A stretch of 64,000 bases of DNA from Elioraea rosea (GTDB lineage: Bacteria; Pseudomonadota; Alphaproteobacteria; Acetobacterales; Acetobacteraceae), in assembly GCF_007644105.1 (NCBI RefSeq), contig NZ_VFAC01000015.1:27263-91262 (forward strand), read 5' to 3'. The position numbers and the translations under genes were made by a program. Position 1 is the stretch's first letter. Each line of letters starts with the position of its first letter. The notes beneath the pieces were generated by a model that worked only from the letters and a program-made list of their open reading frames with translations, made no database searches and was not told the origin of the DNA. Shown piece after piece: positions 36,526 through 45,146 of this stretch.

Positions 36526-38199
36526 TCAGCTCTCCTGGCGCGCGAAGAGCGCGAGACGGTCGACCGCGCCCTCGCGAAGATCGGCACGCTCGGCGACCAG
36601 AAGGTGCTTGGCCACTTTCTGCGAGGGCGTCTTCGGCAGCGCGGTGCGATACTCGAGGAAGCGCGGCACCTTGAACCGGGCAAGCCGTGCGGCGCAGTGC
36701 GCGAACACCGCCTCGGGCGGAAGCTCCGCCTCCGCAACGCCCGGCTTCAGCACCAGGCAGGCCTTCACCTCCTGCCCACGATCGGGATCGGGCACGCCGA
36801 TCACGGCCGCCTCCTCGACAAGCTCGAGCCCGAGCAGCACGGCCTCGACCTCGCGCGCGGCGATGTTCTCGCCCGAGCGGCGGATCATGTCCTTCACGCG
36901 GCCGACGATGTAGTGGAAGCCGCGCTCGTCGCGCCTGAACAGATCGCCAGTGCGGAACCAGCCACCTTCGCGGAACGACTCCTGGTTCGCGTCCGGCTTG
37001 TTCCAGTAGCCCTGCAGGATGCCCGGCCCGCGGATCCAGAGCTCGCCGGTCTCGCCCGGGCCGAGCTCGCGCCCGTCGAGGTCGCGGATCGAGGCTTCGC
37101 GGAACGGGGAGGGCAGGCCGCACGTTCCGCTGCCGACCATCTCGGTCGCCTCCGCAGGCGTCATCAGCCCCGAGCCGATCTCCGTCATGCCGAAACTCTC
37201 GCGCGCGATGCAGCCGAAGCGGCGCTCGAGCGCGGCGTGCATCTCGCCCCTCAGGCCGTAGACGGAGACGCGCTTCAGCGCCGTCGCGGCATCATCCGCG
37301 CATTCGGGTTGTTTCAGGACGATCTGCGGGAAGATGCAGTACTCGACGCCCTCGCGCCTGATCCAGTCGAGGAAGCGCGTGGCCGACGGCTTCGGTGCGA
37401 CGACGAGGCGACCGCCGAGGCGCATCGCCATCAGCAGGTGCCATTGCGGGTCCATGTAGTAGAAGGGCTGGGCGGCGAGCACGACGCGGACGTCGCCCGC
37501 GCGCCCCGCCGCGACCCGCGAGAGCGTGAGCCAGTAGCGGTGGGTCAGCATGCAGCCCTTCGGGAACCCGGTCGTTCCCGACGTGTACTGGAGGTTGACG
37601 AGATCCTCGAGCCCGGGCGGTGTGCCGTCGGGCCCCGCGGCATCGCCTTCGAGAAGGTCGCGCCAGGCGCGCATCCCCTGCGGCGGGCGCCCGAGGACAT
37701 GGATGCACCCCCGCTCGAGAGCGGGTCGCCGGGCAAGAAGCTCGAGCACCGGCGGAAGGCAGGCTTCATCGACGACGAGATGCGTCGCGCCGCCATCGCC
37801 GAGCACGTAGTCGAGCTCGCGTTCCGTGTAGCCGGTGTTGATCGGGATCATGATCGCGCCGAGGCGGGCGAGCGCGAGCCAGGTGACGGGAAAGGCCGGA
37901 ACGTTCGGCAGCATGACGCCGACACGCTCGCCGCGCTTCACCCCGGCGCGGGCGAGCGCGGCGGCAACGCGCCGCGTCGCCTCGGCAAGCTGAGCGTAGC
38001 TGAGCTCGGTGAGCAGCGTGCCCTCGGGCGCCTCGATGAAGCGCCAGAGTGTCCGTTCACCGTGCTGCTCCGCGGCGGCGTCGACGAAGGCGGGGATCGA
38101 GGCGAGGAAGGGTTCGGCTTCGATGCGCGTGCGGAAGGCGGCATGGGCGCGCAGGACGGGATCGTCGGTCCCTTCTGTCCTGCTTCTTGCCTCTTCCAT
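36526..38199 (-). CDS. AMP-dependent acyl-CoA synthetase/ligase
   Basis: A 557-residue ANL-family ligase, similar in arrangement to crotonobetaine/carnitine-CoA ligases. The phosphate loop is LQYTSGTTGFPKGCML, the adenine motif is SFGMTEIGSG, the hinge is GRVKDMIRRSGENIAAREVE, and the C-terminal lysine is in LPKTPSQKVAKHLL. The ATG at 38199 has GGAGGGG 7 bases upstream. With the crotonase gene and an amine transporter, an acid such as a betaine or carnitine-like compound is a possible substrate, by inference. It is divergent from a TetR gene. Confidence 0.92.
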   Translation of the reverse strand: MEEARSRTEGTDDPVLRAHAAFRTRIEAEPFLASIPAFVDAAAEQHGERTLWRFIEAPEGTLLTELSYAQLAEATRRVAAALARAGVKRGERVGVMLPNVPAFPVTWLALARLGAIMIPINTGYTERELDYVLGDGGATHLVVDEACLPPVLELLARRPALERGCIHVLGRPPQGMRAWRDLLEGDAAGPDGTPPGLEDLVNLQYTSGTTGFPKGCMLTHRYWLTLSRVAAGRAGDVRVVLAAQPFYYMDPQWHLLMAMRLGGRLVVAPKPSATRFLDWIRREGVEYCIFPQIVLKQPECADDAATALKRVSVYGLRGEMHAALERRFGCIARESFGMTEIGSGLMTPAEATEMVGSGTCGLPSPFREASIRDLDGRELGPGETGELWIRGPGILQGYWNKPDANQESFREGGWFRTGDLFRRDERGFHYIVGRVKDMIRRSGENIAAREVEAVLLGLELVEEAAVIGVPDPDRGQEVKACLVLKPGVAEAELPPEAVFAHCAARLARFKVPRFLEYRTALPKTPSQKVAKHLLVAERADLREGAVDRLALFARQES

Positions 38200-38246
38200 C
38201 GCAGGCCCCTCCCGGAACTCTGGCGTCGCCGGAACGGTCAGGTTAA

Positions 38247-39017
38247 ATGAAAGTGATGTCAACGTCAGATTTGCGGATGGAGCGGCAGGCAGGCGCGCCG
38301 GATGGCGAGCGCGGGCCGTTCTCGTATCAGGACGATCTCGCCGCGCGCCTCGCCGCTGCGGCTTCGCAGCCCAAGACGGCGCAGACGCGGCTTCGGCTGA
38401 TGGGCGCGGTCGCGGCCGCGCTCGAGGCGGAGGGGCTGCATGGGCTGCGGGTTGCCGATTGCGTGGCGCGCGCCGGGCTCGCGCATGGCACCTTCTACCG
38501 CTACTGGGTCGATGGCAGCTCCGCCGCGGAGGCCGTGCTGTCGGACTTCATGCAGCGCGTGAGCGCGCGCCGCCCGGCGCCGGCGCCGCGGCTTGCGTTG
38601 CACCAGCGCATCGTCGCGGCGAACCGGTACTATGTGCGCGTCTATCGCCTCAACGCGGGGCTGATGCGCTGCCTGATGCAGCTCGGCAATGTCGACCCTG
38701 CCTTCGCCCGCATCGGCCAGGCCGCCAACGTTGCGCTCGCCCAACGCGTGGTCCGTGCCTGGCTCAGGGCCGACCCGCGTGCCGCAGCGATCGCGCCTGC
38801 GGAGAGAACGGCGCGCGCGCTGGCCTGCATCGCCATGGTCGAAGGCGTGTTGCGCGACAGGCATGTGCGCGCGCCGCTCGAGCCGCTCGCCTCGATGGAT
38901 GACGACGCCGTGGCCGACCTGCTTTCCGATGGCTGGTACAGGATGCTGTTCGGCCGCCCCCCTCCGCGTCGGAGGAGGGTTACGCCGGCGCGCGAGATGT
39001 CGGCAGGAGGAATGTGA
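38247..39017 (+). CDS. TetR-family transcriptional regulator
   Basis: A 256-residue regulator. The helix-turn-helix is in GLHGLRVADCVARAGLAHGT followed by FYRYWVDGSSAAEAVL. The C-terminal domain is helical and ligand-binding. It is divergent from the acyl-CoA synthetase gene, so it probably represses that operon in response to an acyl-CoA or acid; this is inference from arrangement. Two further in-frame starts (38256, 38277) exist. If the inverted repeat at 38254-38267 is its operator, the true start may be 38277. Its 3' end overlaps arsJ convergently. Confidence 0.85.
   Translation: MKVMSTSDLRMERQAGAPDGERGPFSYQDDLAARLAAAASQPKTAQTRLRLMGAVAAALEAEGLHGLRVADCVARAGLAHGTFYRYWVDGSSAAEAVLSDFMQRVSARRPAPAPRLALHQRIVAANRYYVRVYRLNAGLMRCLMQLGNVDPAFARIGQAANVALAQRVVRAWLRADPRAAAIAPAERTARALACIAMVEGVLRDRHVRAPLEPLASMDDDAVADLLSDGWYRMLFGRPPPRRRRVTPAREMSAGGM
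38254..38267. promoter_or_regulatory. Candidate TetR operator over the acyl-CoA synthetase promoter
   Basis: TGATGTCAACGTCA is an inverted repeat with one mismatch between arms. On the minus strand it contains TTGACA (38262-38257), a perfect -35 element for the acyl-CoA synthetase gene; no good -10 is seen 17 bases on. The position between divergent regulator and target genes suggests a repressor site. Confidence 0.4.
38957..38979. terminator. GC-rich hairpin between convergent arsJ and tetR
   Basis: CCTCCG-CGT-CGGAGG forms a perfect 6-bp stem (38961-38975), extendable by CCC/GGG with one bulge, directly after the arsJ stop codon. There is no T-tract on either side, so it would be a weak or factor-assisted terminator at best. 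Confidence 0.3.
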
Positions 39018-40218
39018 TCGCCGAAGCGGCGAGGAGCATGGCGCCCGCGGCGACGAGGCAGGCGGCGAGCCCTCCCTGGACATAGAGAAGGCCCGAGAGA
39101 AGCGTTCCTGCGAACCGCCCCGCTGCGTTCGCGGCGTAGTAGAAGCCGACATCCTCCGCGGCCTTCTCGCTGCCCGCGTAGGCGAGCACGAGATAGGAAT
39201 GCAGGGAGGAATTCACGGCGAAGAGGACGCCGAAGACGCAGAGCCCCGCCGGCACGACGAGGTCTGGCCTCGTCACGCCGGCCTCGATCATTGCGACAAG
39301 CAGGAACGGCACGGAAGCGAGCGCCAGAGACCAGCGCCGCGCGGCGGGCACCTCGCGGCTCAGGCCGTCGCTGCTTCGCCCCATCAGCGCGGGCGCTGCG
39401 GCCTGCACGATGCCGTAGCCGATCGTCCAGGCCGCGAGGAAGCCGCCGACCATCGCGAAGCTCCAGCCCGAGGCGTAGAGGAACACGGGAAGGCCGACCA
39501 CGAACCACACGTCGCGCGCCCCGAATAGCGCCATCCGGGCTGCTGCGAGAAGGTTGATCGCGCGGCTCTTGCCGAACAGCTCGCGCACCGAGCGCGAGGG
39601 TGCGGCGCGGCCGAACATGGGCGGCAGTGAGGCGAGCACGCCGAGGAGGACGACGGCCAGCGCTCCGGCCAGCGCCCAGAGCGCGGTGCGGAAGTCGAGC
39701 AGCTCGAGCAGCACCCCGCCCAGGAAGAAGCCGGCGCCCTTCATCGCGTTCTTGCTGCCGGTGAAGAACGCGACCCAGCGGAACAGCCGCCCATGCGCCT
39801 CGCCGGCAGTGAGCTTGATCGCGCTCTTGCTTGCCGTCTTGGTCAGGTCCTTGGCGATGCCGGAGATGCCTTGCGCCGCGACCACCCAGCCGACCGAGAG
39901 CGCCGCACTCCAGCCTGGAGAGACTGCGGAGAGAAGCAGGAAGCCGGCGATCTGCGCCGCAAGCCCCGTTGCCAGCATGCGGCCGATGCCGAACCGCACG
40001 GCGAGCCAGCCGCCGATGATGTTCGCCGCCACCCCGGCAGCCTCGTAGAGAAGGAAGAGCAGGGCGAGCGTGAAGGGCGAATAGCCGAGGCGGAAGAAGT
40101 GCAGCAGCACCAGCATCCGCAGCGCGCCATCGGTCAGCGTGAAGCTCCAATAGGCGGCCGTGACGATCGCGTAGCTCCGAAGCCCGGACGAAGCCGTCGC
40201 TGCCGCTCCCGCCGGCAT
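38980..40218 (-). CDS. arsJ: Organoarsenical efflux MFS transporter ArsJ
   Basis: A 412-residue, 12-helix major facilitator protein. ArsJ-like features are FFTGSKNAMKGAGFFLGGVL in the middle, TLTDGALRMLVLLHFFRLGY at the start and DVGFYYAANAAGRFAGTLL near the end. ArsJ exports 1-arseno-3-phosphoglycerate, the unstable product made when GAPDH uses arsenate in place of phosphate; outside the cell it falls apart to arsenate. The adjacent GAPDH gene, ending 2 bp upstream, and the arsR-arsC fusion support this identity strongly. The gene ends convergently into tetR with a 38-bp overlap. Confidence 0.93.
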   Translation of the reverse strand: MPAGAAATASSGLRSYAIVTAAYWSFTLTDGALRMLVLLHFFRLGYSPFTLALLFLLYEAAGVAANIIGGWLAVRFGIGRMLATGLAAQIAGFLLLSAVSPGWSAALSVGWVVAAQGISGIAKDLTKTASKSAIKLTAGEAHGRLFRWVAFFTGSKNAMKGAGFFLGGVLLELLDFRTALWALAGALAVVLLGVLASLPPMFGRAAPSRSVRELFGKSRAINLLAAARMALFGARDVWFVVGLPVFLYASGWSFAMVGGFLAAWTIGYGIVQAAAPALMGRSSDGLSREVPAARRWSLALASVPFLLVAMIEAGVTRPDLVVPAGLCVFGVLFAVNSSLHSYLVLAYAGSEKAAEDVGFYYAANAAGRFAGTLLSGLLYVQGGLAACLVAAGAMLLAASAITFLLPTSRAPA

Positions 40219-40220
40219 CG

Positions 40221-41264
40221 CTATATCCCGACGCCGCGCATGTGGGAGGCGAGATCGACCATGCGGCAGGCATAGCCCATCTCGTTGTCGTACCAGGCAT
40301 AGACCTTCAGGAGTGTCCCGTCCGTCACCATCGTCGAGGGCGCGTCGATGATCGCGCTTCGCGTATCCCGCGCATAGTCGGCCGAGACAAGGGGGCGCTC
40401 CTCATAGCCGAGGATGCCGGCAAGCGGGCCTGCCGCGGCGTCTCGGAACAAGGCGTTCACCTCCTCCGCCGTCGCCGCACGGCGAAGCTCGAACACGCAG
40501 TCGGTCAGGCTCGCGTTCAGGACGGGCGCCCGCACGGCGTGGCCGTTCAGCTTGCCGGCAAGCTCGGGGTAGATCAGCGCGATCGCGGTCGCGCTTCCCG
40601 TCGTCGTCGGCTGCAGGCTCAGCATGGCGGAACGGGCCCGGCGGAGGTCCTTGTGCGGCGCGTCCGTCACCACGTTGGTGTTCGTCGGGTTATGGATCGT
40701 GGTGATCTGCCCGTGCCGGATGCCGATCGCCTCGTGCACGACCTTCACGACAGGGGCGAGGCAGTTCGTCGTGCAGGAAGCGGCGGTGACGATCGGGTGC
40801 GCGGAGGGGTCGTAGAGATGCTCGTTTACGCCGACGACGATGTTCAGCACCGAGGCACGCTTGACCGGCGCTGCCACGATCACGCGCTTTGCACCGCGCT
40901 CGAGATGGCCCGAGATCGTCTCGGGCGTGAGGAACTTCCCGCTGCATTCGAGGACGAGATCGACGCCGAGCGCGCCCCACGGGATGTCGACCGGTCGCGC
41001 ATGCTCCGAGAAGCCGAGCCGACGGTCGCCGACGCGTAAGGCGCTTTCATCCTCCGCCGCGATCGACGCCCGCCAGCGGCCCTGCACGCTGTCGAAGGCG
41101 AGAAGATGGGCGGTTGCCGCCGCACCACCCTTCACCTCGTTGAGATGCACCACCTCCAGCCGATTGCCCGCGCGCGGATCGTCGTCCGGCCGCTCAGCCG
41201 CGCCGAACGCTGCGCGGAGCGCGAGCCGGCCGATGCGACCCATGCCGTTGATGCCGACACGCAT
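40221..41264 (-). CDS. ArsJ-associated glyceraldehyde-3-phosphate dehydrogenase
   Basis: A 347-residue GAPDH. The NAD-binding start is [19 protein letters not shown]. The catalytic cysteine is in [16 protein letters not shown], and the general base histidine and phosphate/arsenate site follow ([13 protein letters not shown]). [18 protein letters not shown] closes the protein. With arsenate it makes 1-arseno-3-phosphoglycerate for export by ArsJ. The ATG at 41264 starts 4 bp after the stop of the arsR-arsC fusion. It is probably a resistance-dedicated paralogue rather than the glycolytic enzyme. Confidence 0.94.
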   Translation of the reverse strand: MRVGINGMGRIGRLALRAAFGAAERPDDDPRAGNRLEVVHLNEVKGGAAATAHLLAFDSVQGRWRASIAAEDESALRVGDRRLGFSEHARPVDIPWGALGVDLVLECSGKFLTPETISGHLERGAKRVIVAAPVKRASVLNIVVGVNEHLYDPSAHPIVTAASCTTNCLAPVVKVVHEAIGIRHGQITTIHNPTNTNVVTDAPHKDLRRARSAMLSLQPTTTGSATAIALIYPELAGKLNGHAVRAPVLNASLTDCVFELRRAATAEEVNALFRDAAAGPLAGILGYEERPLVSADYARDTRSAIIDAPSTMVTDGTLLKVYAWYDNEMGYACRMVDLASHMRGVGI

Positions 41265-41268
41265 GGTC

Positions 41269-42126
41269 TCACGCGCCCTGGCGGATCGGGTGGGCGAGCT
41301 CGTCGAGGTGCGCCTTGAGCGCCATCCGGTCGAGCGCGGGGATGGGCAGACTGAGGAACAGCTCGATGCGCCGGCGCAGCCCGGCATAGAGCTCGTTCAG
41401 AAGGCTCGCACGTTCTGCGGCGTTGCCCGAGAACTTCGCAGGGTCGGGCAGGGGCCAGGCGGCAGTGATCGTCGTCGCGCCGAAATCGGGGCAGGCCTGG
41501 CCCGAAAGCATGTCGCAGAGCGTGATGACGAAGTCGATGCGCGGGGCTGCCGGCTCCATGAAGAGCGCCCAGCTCTTGCTGCTCAGCGACGAGACGTCAT
41601 GGCCGAGGGCTGAGAGCTGGGAGATCACCTCCGGCATCGGCCCGGATGGCGAAGGCTCCGAGCCGGCGGAGAAGGCCTGGAACCGACCTTTGCCGAGCTG
41701 GTTGAGGAGCGCTTCGGCCATGATCGAACGCGCGGAGTTGCGCGTGCAGAGGAACAACACGGTGAAGCCCGGTGCAGGCATCGGGGCGGTCTCCGTCAGG
41801 TCGGGGCGAAAGGAGCCGGCAAGGCTGCCGCAGCGGTCAGGCTCGCCGCCGCAGCAGGTCTCGGAGAGGAAGGCGATGAGTGCGCGCAGCCTCTCGATCT
41901 GCACGGCGTAGATCAGCTGCCTTCCCCGGCGCGTCGCCGAGATCAGGCCGGCCTGGTCCAGCGCGCGAAGGTGGAAGGAGAGGGTGGAGGGAACGACGCC
42001 GAGCCCCGCGGCGATCTCGCCCGCGGCCATGCCGGACGGCCCTGCGGCGAGCAGCAGGCGCAGAAGGGCGAGGCGCGTGTCCTGCCCGAGTGCCGCGAGG
42101 GCGAAGGCGGCGGTTCCCACTTCCAT
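41269..42126 (-). CDS. ArsR-ArsC fusion: arsenic-responsive repressor joined to LMW-phosphatase-type protein
   Basis: 285 residues in two domains. Residues 1-100 are an ArsR/SmtB winged helix ([20 protein letters not shown] as the DNA-reading helix region, [11 protein letters not shown] wing), ending with Cys91, Cys92 and Cys99 ([12 protein letters not shown]), which are plausible As(III) ligands. Residues ~120-260 are a low-molecular-weight phosphatase/ArsC domain with the C-x5-R loop [15 protein letters not shown] (Cys127, Arg133) and further cysteines in [15 protein letters not shown]. It could both sense arsenite and reduce or bind arsenate. The ATG at 42126 lies immediately beside the operator and has no ribosome-binding site, so translation is probably leaderless. 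Confidence 0.9.
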   Translation of the reverse strand: MEVGTAAFALAALGQDTRLALLRLLLAAGPSGMAAGEIAAGLGVVPSTLSFHLRALDQAGLISATRRGRQLIYAVQIERLRALIAFLSETCCGGEPDRCGSLAGSFRPDLTETAPMPAPGFTVLFLCTRNSARSIMAEALLNQLGKGRFQAFSAGSEPSPSGPMPEVISQLSALGHDVSSLSSKSWALFMEPAAPRIDFVITLCDMLSGQACPDFGATTITAAWPLPDPAKFSGNAAERASLLNELYAGLRRRIELFLSLPIPALDRMALKAHLDELAHPIRQGA

Positions 42127-42128
42127 GG

Positions 42129-42144
42129 TTCGACGATAGTCGAA
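42129..42144. promoter_or_regulatory. ArsR-type operator of the ars operon
   Basis: TTCGACGATAGTCGAA is a perfect 6-bp inverted repeat with a 4-bp centre, located 2 bp upstream of the regulator's start codon. On the minus strand it contains GACTAT, a fair -10 element, so a bound repressor would block polymerase and the transcript would start at or near the ATG. TTCGA/TCGAA arms are common in ArsR-family sites. Confidence 0.75.
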
Positions 42145-42190
42145 TTGTGGTCTTGCGAGCATTACACTTCGATGACGCCGCGCGGCCCTG

Positions 42191-43681
42191 TCAGCGCGCC
42201 GCGCGTGCCCTCATGGCGCGGTAGCCCTGGAACAGAAGCGGCAGCACGAACAGGACGATCGTCACCGCGAACAGCGTCACCGCGACCGGGCGCTCGAGGA
42301 ACCCCATCCAGCGCTGGTCGAAGATGATCAGGGACTGCTTCAGGCTCTCCTCGACAAGCTGGCCGAGCACGAGGCCCATCACGAGGGGAGCGGGCGAGAA
42401 GCCGTGGCGGCGGAACAGGAAGCCGACGATGCCGAACACCAGCATCGTCCACACATCGCCCATCGCCTGGTTCGGCGCATAGGCGCCGATCACCGAGCAG
42501 AACAGCACCGCGGGCCAGAGGATGGCGTTGGGGATGAGCGTGATCATCGCGAAGAGCTTGGCGAGGAACAGGCCGAGCACGAGGAAGATCAGGTTGGCCG
42601 CGAGCATCGAGCCGAACACGGCGTAGAGGAACTGCGGCTGTTCGGTGAAGAGGTGCGGGCCAGGCCGCACGCCCTGCACGAGAAGCCCCGCGAGGATGAT
42701 CGCCGTCGTCGCGCTGCCGGGGATGCCGAGCGCGAGCGTCGGCACCATCGAGCCGCCGACGGCGCTGTTGTTCGCCGCTTCCGGCCCGGCGATGCCTTCG
42801 ATCGCGCCGCGGCCGAACTCCTCCTTGTGGCGCGAGAAGCGACGGACCTCGTTGTAGGTGATGATCGCCGCTGTCGTCGCCCCGAGCGCAGGGAGCACAC
42901 CGATGAAGGTGCCGAGAACGCTGCCGATGCCGATCGATTTTCCGGCCTTCCGGAAATCGGCGACCGAGGGAAGTCGCGCCGCCGCCATCGGCAGGCGCTC
43001 GACTTTCTCGTCGAGCCGCGTCGCCTGCTCGATCAGCTCGGCGACGGCGAAGAGGCCGGTCAGCACAGGCACGAAGCTGATGCCGTCGGTCAGGTCCGGA
43101 AGGCCGAAGGTGAAGCGTTCGACGCCCGTCGTCAGGTCCATCCCCACGCAGGCGAGAAGCACGCCGAGGCAGCCGGCGATGAGGCTCTTGAGCGCCCCCG
43201 CGCCGCCGACGGCGCCGAGCATGGAAAGCCCGAACACGGCGAGCGCGAAGTATTCGGGCGGGCCGAAACTGTAGGCGAAGCGCGACAGAAGCGGGGTGGC
43301 GACGACGAGGACGAGCACGCTGAAGATGCCGCCGATCGTGCTCGCGACGGCAGACATGCCGAGCGCCCGGCCGGCCTCGCCGCGCGCCGCCATGGGGTAG
43401 CCGTCGAAGGCCGTGACGGAGGCGGAGGGATCGCCCGGCGTGTTGATCAGGATCGCGGTGATCGAGCCGCCATAGTTCGCGGCGCAGTAGATCGCGCCGA
43501 GGAAGGCGATCGCCGTCACGGGGTTCATGGTGACGGTCAGCGGGAGAAGGAGCGCGCTCGTCGTCGAGCCGGAAAGGCCGGGCAGGGCGCCGACGAAGAT
43601 GCCGAGAAGTGTGCCGATGAACACGACGAGCAGCAGCTCTCCCGTCATGATCGCCTGGACGCCGCCGAGGAACTCGAGCAT
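42191..43681 (-). CDS. tctA: Tripartite tricarboxylate transporter large membrane subunit TctA
   Basis: A 496-residue protein with about 12 membrane helices. Family motifs are GIFVGALPGLSGSTTSALLL, INTPGDPSASVTAFDGYPMA and GVLPALGATTAAIITYNEV, with GIPGSATTAIILAGLLVQG repeating the pattern in the second half. It forms the transport channel for citrate or another carboxylate, driven by the ion gradient, together with TctB and the TctC receptor. It starts with ATG at 43681, 5 bp after the tctB stop. Confidence 0.95.
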   Translation of the reverse strand: MLEFLGGVQAIMTGELLLVVFIGTLLGIFVGALPGLSGSTTSALLLPLTVTMNPVTAIAFLGAIYCAANYGGSITAILINTPGDPSASVTAFDGYPMAARGEAGRALGMSAVASTIGGIFSVLVLVVATPLLSRFAYSFGPPEYFALAVFGLSMLGAVGGAGALKSLIAGCLGVLLACVGMDLTTGVERFTFGLPDLTDGISFVPVLTGLFAVAELIEQATRLDEKVERLPMAAARLPSVADFRKAGKSIGIGSVLGTFIGVLPALGATTAAIITYNEVRRFSRHKEEFGRGAIEGIAGPEAANNSAVGGSMVPTLALGIPGSATTAIILAGLLVQGVRPGPHLFTEQPQFLYAVFGSMLAANLIFLVLGLFLAKLFAMITLIPNAILWPAVLFCSVIGAYAPNQAMGDVWTMLVFGIVGFLFRRHGFSPAPLVMGLVLGQLVEESLKQSLIIFDQRWMGFLERPVAVTLFAVTIVLFVLPLLFQGYRAMRARAAR

Positions 43682-43686
43682 CGCCG

Positions 43687-44166
43687 TCAGCCGAGCAGGA
43701 AGCCGAACGGCCCGACAGGCAGCGTGATGCCGAGCGTGCGCACGAACAGGGCCTGCACGCCGGCGGCGAACAGCAGCGTGACAGGGAGCAGGAGCCACAC
43801 GCGCCGCTCGCCCCAGAGCCAGCCGAGCGCGAACATCGCAACCGTCATCGTCGGCACCACGCCGAGCCAGGGAAGAACGAACACGGTGGCGGCAAGCAGG
43901 AGCACCGTCGCATAGGCCATCGGCGGAATGCGGGGCAGGGGCTCGGCCGTCCTGCCGCGCGAGCGCCACAGGAGAAGGAGCGCAAGCCCCGCCATGACGG
44001 CGATAACGAGCTGCGGGAACCGTTCCGGCCCCATCCCTTCCATGAGTGATGCGGGAATGGTGTCGAAGCCGAGTGTCGCGGCGAAGGCCGCCGCCGCCAC
44101 CACGAGGATGACGGCGGCGACCGTCGTGTCGGGGTGCCGCGGGCGGGGGCCTGGCGGTGGCCTCAC
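43687..44166 (-). CDS. tctB: Tripartite tricarboxylate transporter small membrane subunit TctB
   Basis: A 159-residue protein with four membrane helices (TTVAAVILVVAAAAFAATLG, FPQLVIAVMAGLALLLLW, AYATVLLLAATVFVLPWLG, VWLLLPVTLLFAAGVQALFV), the usual TctB topology. The GTG at 44166 overlaps the tctC stop (GTGA), which fits coupled translation; the longer open frame upstream lies inside tctC. Confidence 0.9.
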   Translation of the reverse strand: MRPPPGPRPRHPDTTVAAVILVVAAAAFAATLGFDTIPASLMEGMGPERFPQLVIAVMAGLALLLLWRSRGRTAEPLPRIPPMAYATVLLLAATVFVLPWLGVVPTMTVAMFALGWLWGERRVWLLLPVTLLFAAGVQALFVRTLGITLPVGPFGFLLG

Positions 44167-45146
44167 CGCGCGACGCCGAGCGCGGCGAGTGCCTCGCGCC
44201 CCTCGGCGTTGAAGGCATCGAGCTGCGCCTGCCACACGGTCCGTCCGGCGACGGAGCTGCGTGCCTGCCCGGTGCTGTCGAGATAGTTCCGGTAGAGCGG
44301 GCTCGACATCGACTTGACGAGCTTCTCCTCGAGGATCGCGAGCCTGTCCTCCGGCACCCCCTTGAGCACGGCGAAGCCGCGCACGGTCGCGTGCACTGAG
44401 GTGAAGCCGACCTCCTTCGCCGTCGGCACGTTCGGCAGCGTCGCGATCCTCTCCTCGTGCAGCGTGAGAAGCGGGATCACGTCGCCCGCGCGGATCTGCG
44501 CCTCGGGTTCGGACGGGTTCAGGAGCGCGGCGTCGATGTTGCCGCTGACGAGGTTGATCGCGATGTCGCCGCCGCCGCGGAAGGGCACGATCGTCGGCTG
44601 CTGGATGCCGGCTTGCCTCGCGAAGCCGAAGACCGCGAGATGGTCGACGCCGCCGACCTGCGTCGTGCCGAACTTCAGCTTCTGCTCCTTCGCCGCGGCG
44701 AGGAAGGCCTGCGCGGTCTTGTGCGGGCTTGCCTTGCCGACCATCAGGACCTGAGGGTCCTCCGTCGCGCGTGCGACACCGACGATGTCGTCATAGGCGA
44801 TGCCCTGCGCGCGGCCGCGCATGATGGTGAGAAGATGTGTCTGCGTGACGAGGATGAGGGTGTGGCCGTCGCGCGGCTTCGAGGCGGCGTAGGCGAGTGC
44901 TGCCGCACCGCTTCCGCCGACGCGGTTGACGACGACGAGTTCCTGCCCGAACTCCGCCGGCGCCTGCACCATCATCATCCGGGCCGTGATGTCGGTTCCG
45001 CCGCCAACGCCCGCATGGGTGACCACCTCGATGGGACGGGACGGAAAGCGCTCCTGCGCGCGCAGCGCGGCGGGCGCCGCGAGCAGCGGTGCGGACGCGA
45101 GAAGGGTGCGGCGGCGCAGCGCGCCGGTGAAGGTCCTGGCCATCAT
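44163..45146 (-). CDS. tctC: Tripartite tricarboxylate transporter substrate-binding protein
   Basis: A 327-residue Bug/TctC receptor. The signal peptide contains RRRTLLASAPLLAAPAALRA. The mature part has FPSRPIEVVTHAGVGGGTDI, VNRVGGSGAAALAYAASKP and GTTQVGGVDHLAVFGFARQ, the carboxylate-pincer fold. The start is a double ATG (45146, 45143) with GGGAGG 3 or 6 bases upstream; the second may be used. It is the first gene of the tctCBA operon. The ligand is probably a di- or tricarboxylate or a related acid, by family only. Confidence 0.92.
   Translation of the reverse strand: MMARTFTGALRRRTLLASAPLLAAPAALRAQERFPSRPIEVVTHAGVGGGTDITARMMMVQAPAEFGQELVVVNRVGGSGAAALAYAASKPRDGHTLILVTQTHLLTIMRGRAQGIAYDDIVGVARATEDPQVLMVGKASPHKTAQAFLAAAKEQKLKFGTTQVGGVDHLAVFGFARQAGIQQPTIVPFRGGGDIAINLVSGNIDAALLNPSEPEAQIRAGDVIPLLTLHEERIATLPNVPTAKEVGFTSVHATVRGFAVLKGVPEDRLAILEEKLVKSMSSPLYRNYLDSTGQARSSVAGRTVWQAQLDAFNAEGREALAALGVAR

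Noticed and set aside
34309..38250. Very long plus-strand open frame (over 1,300 codons)
   Set aside because: It is antisense to the PotA-like, PotD-like, crotonase and CoA ligase genes, is extremely Arg/Ala/Gly/His-rich and matches no fold; such frames are expected in very GC-rich DNA.
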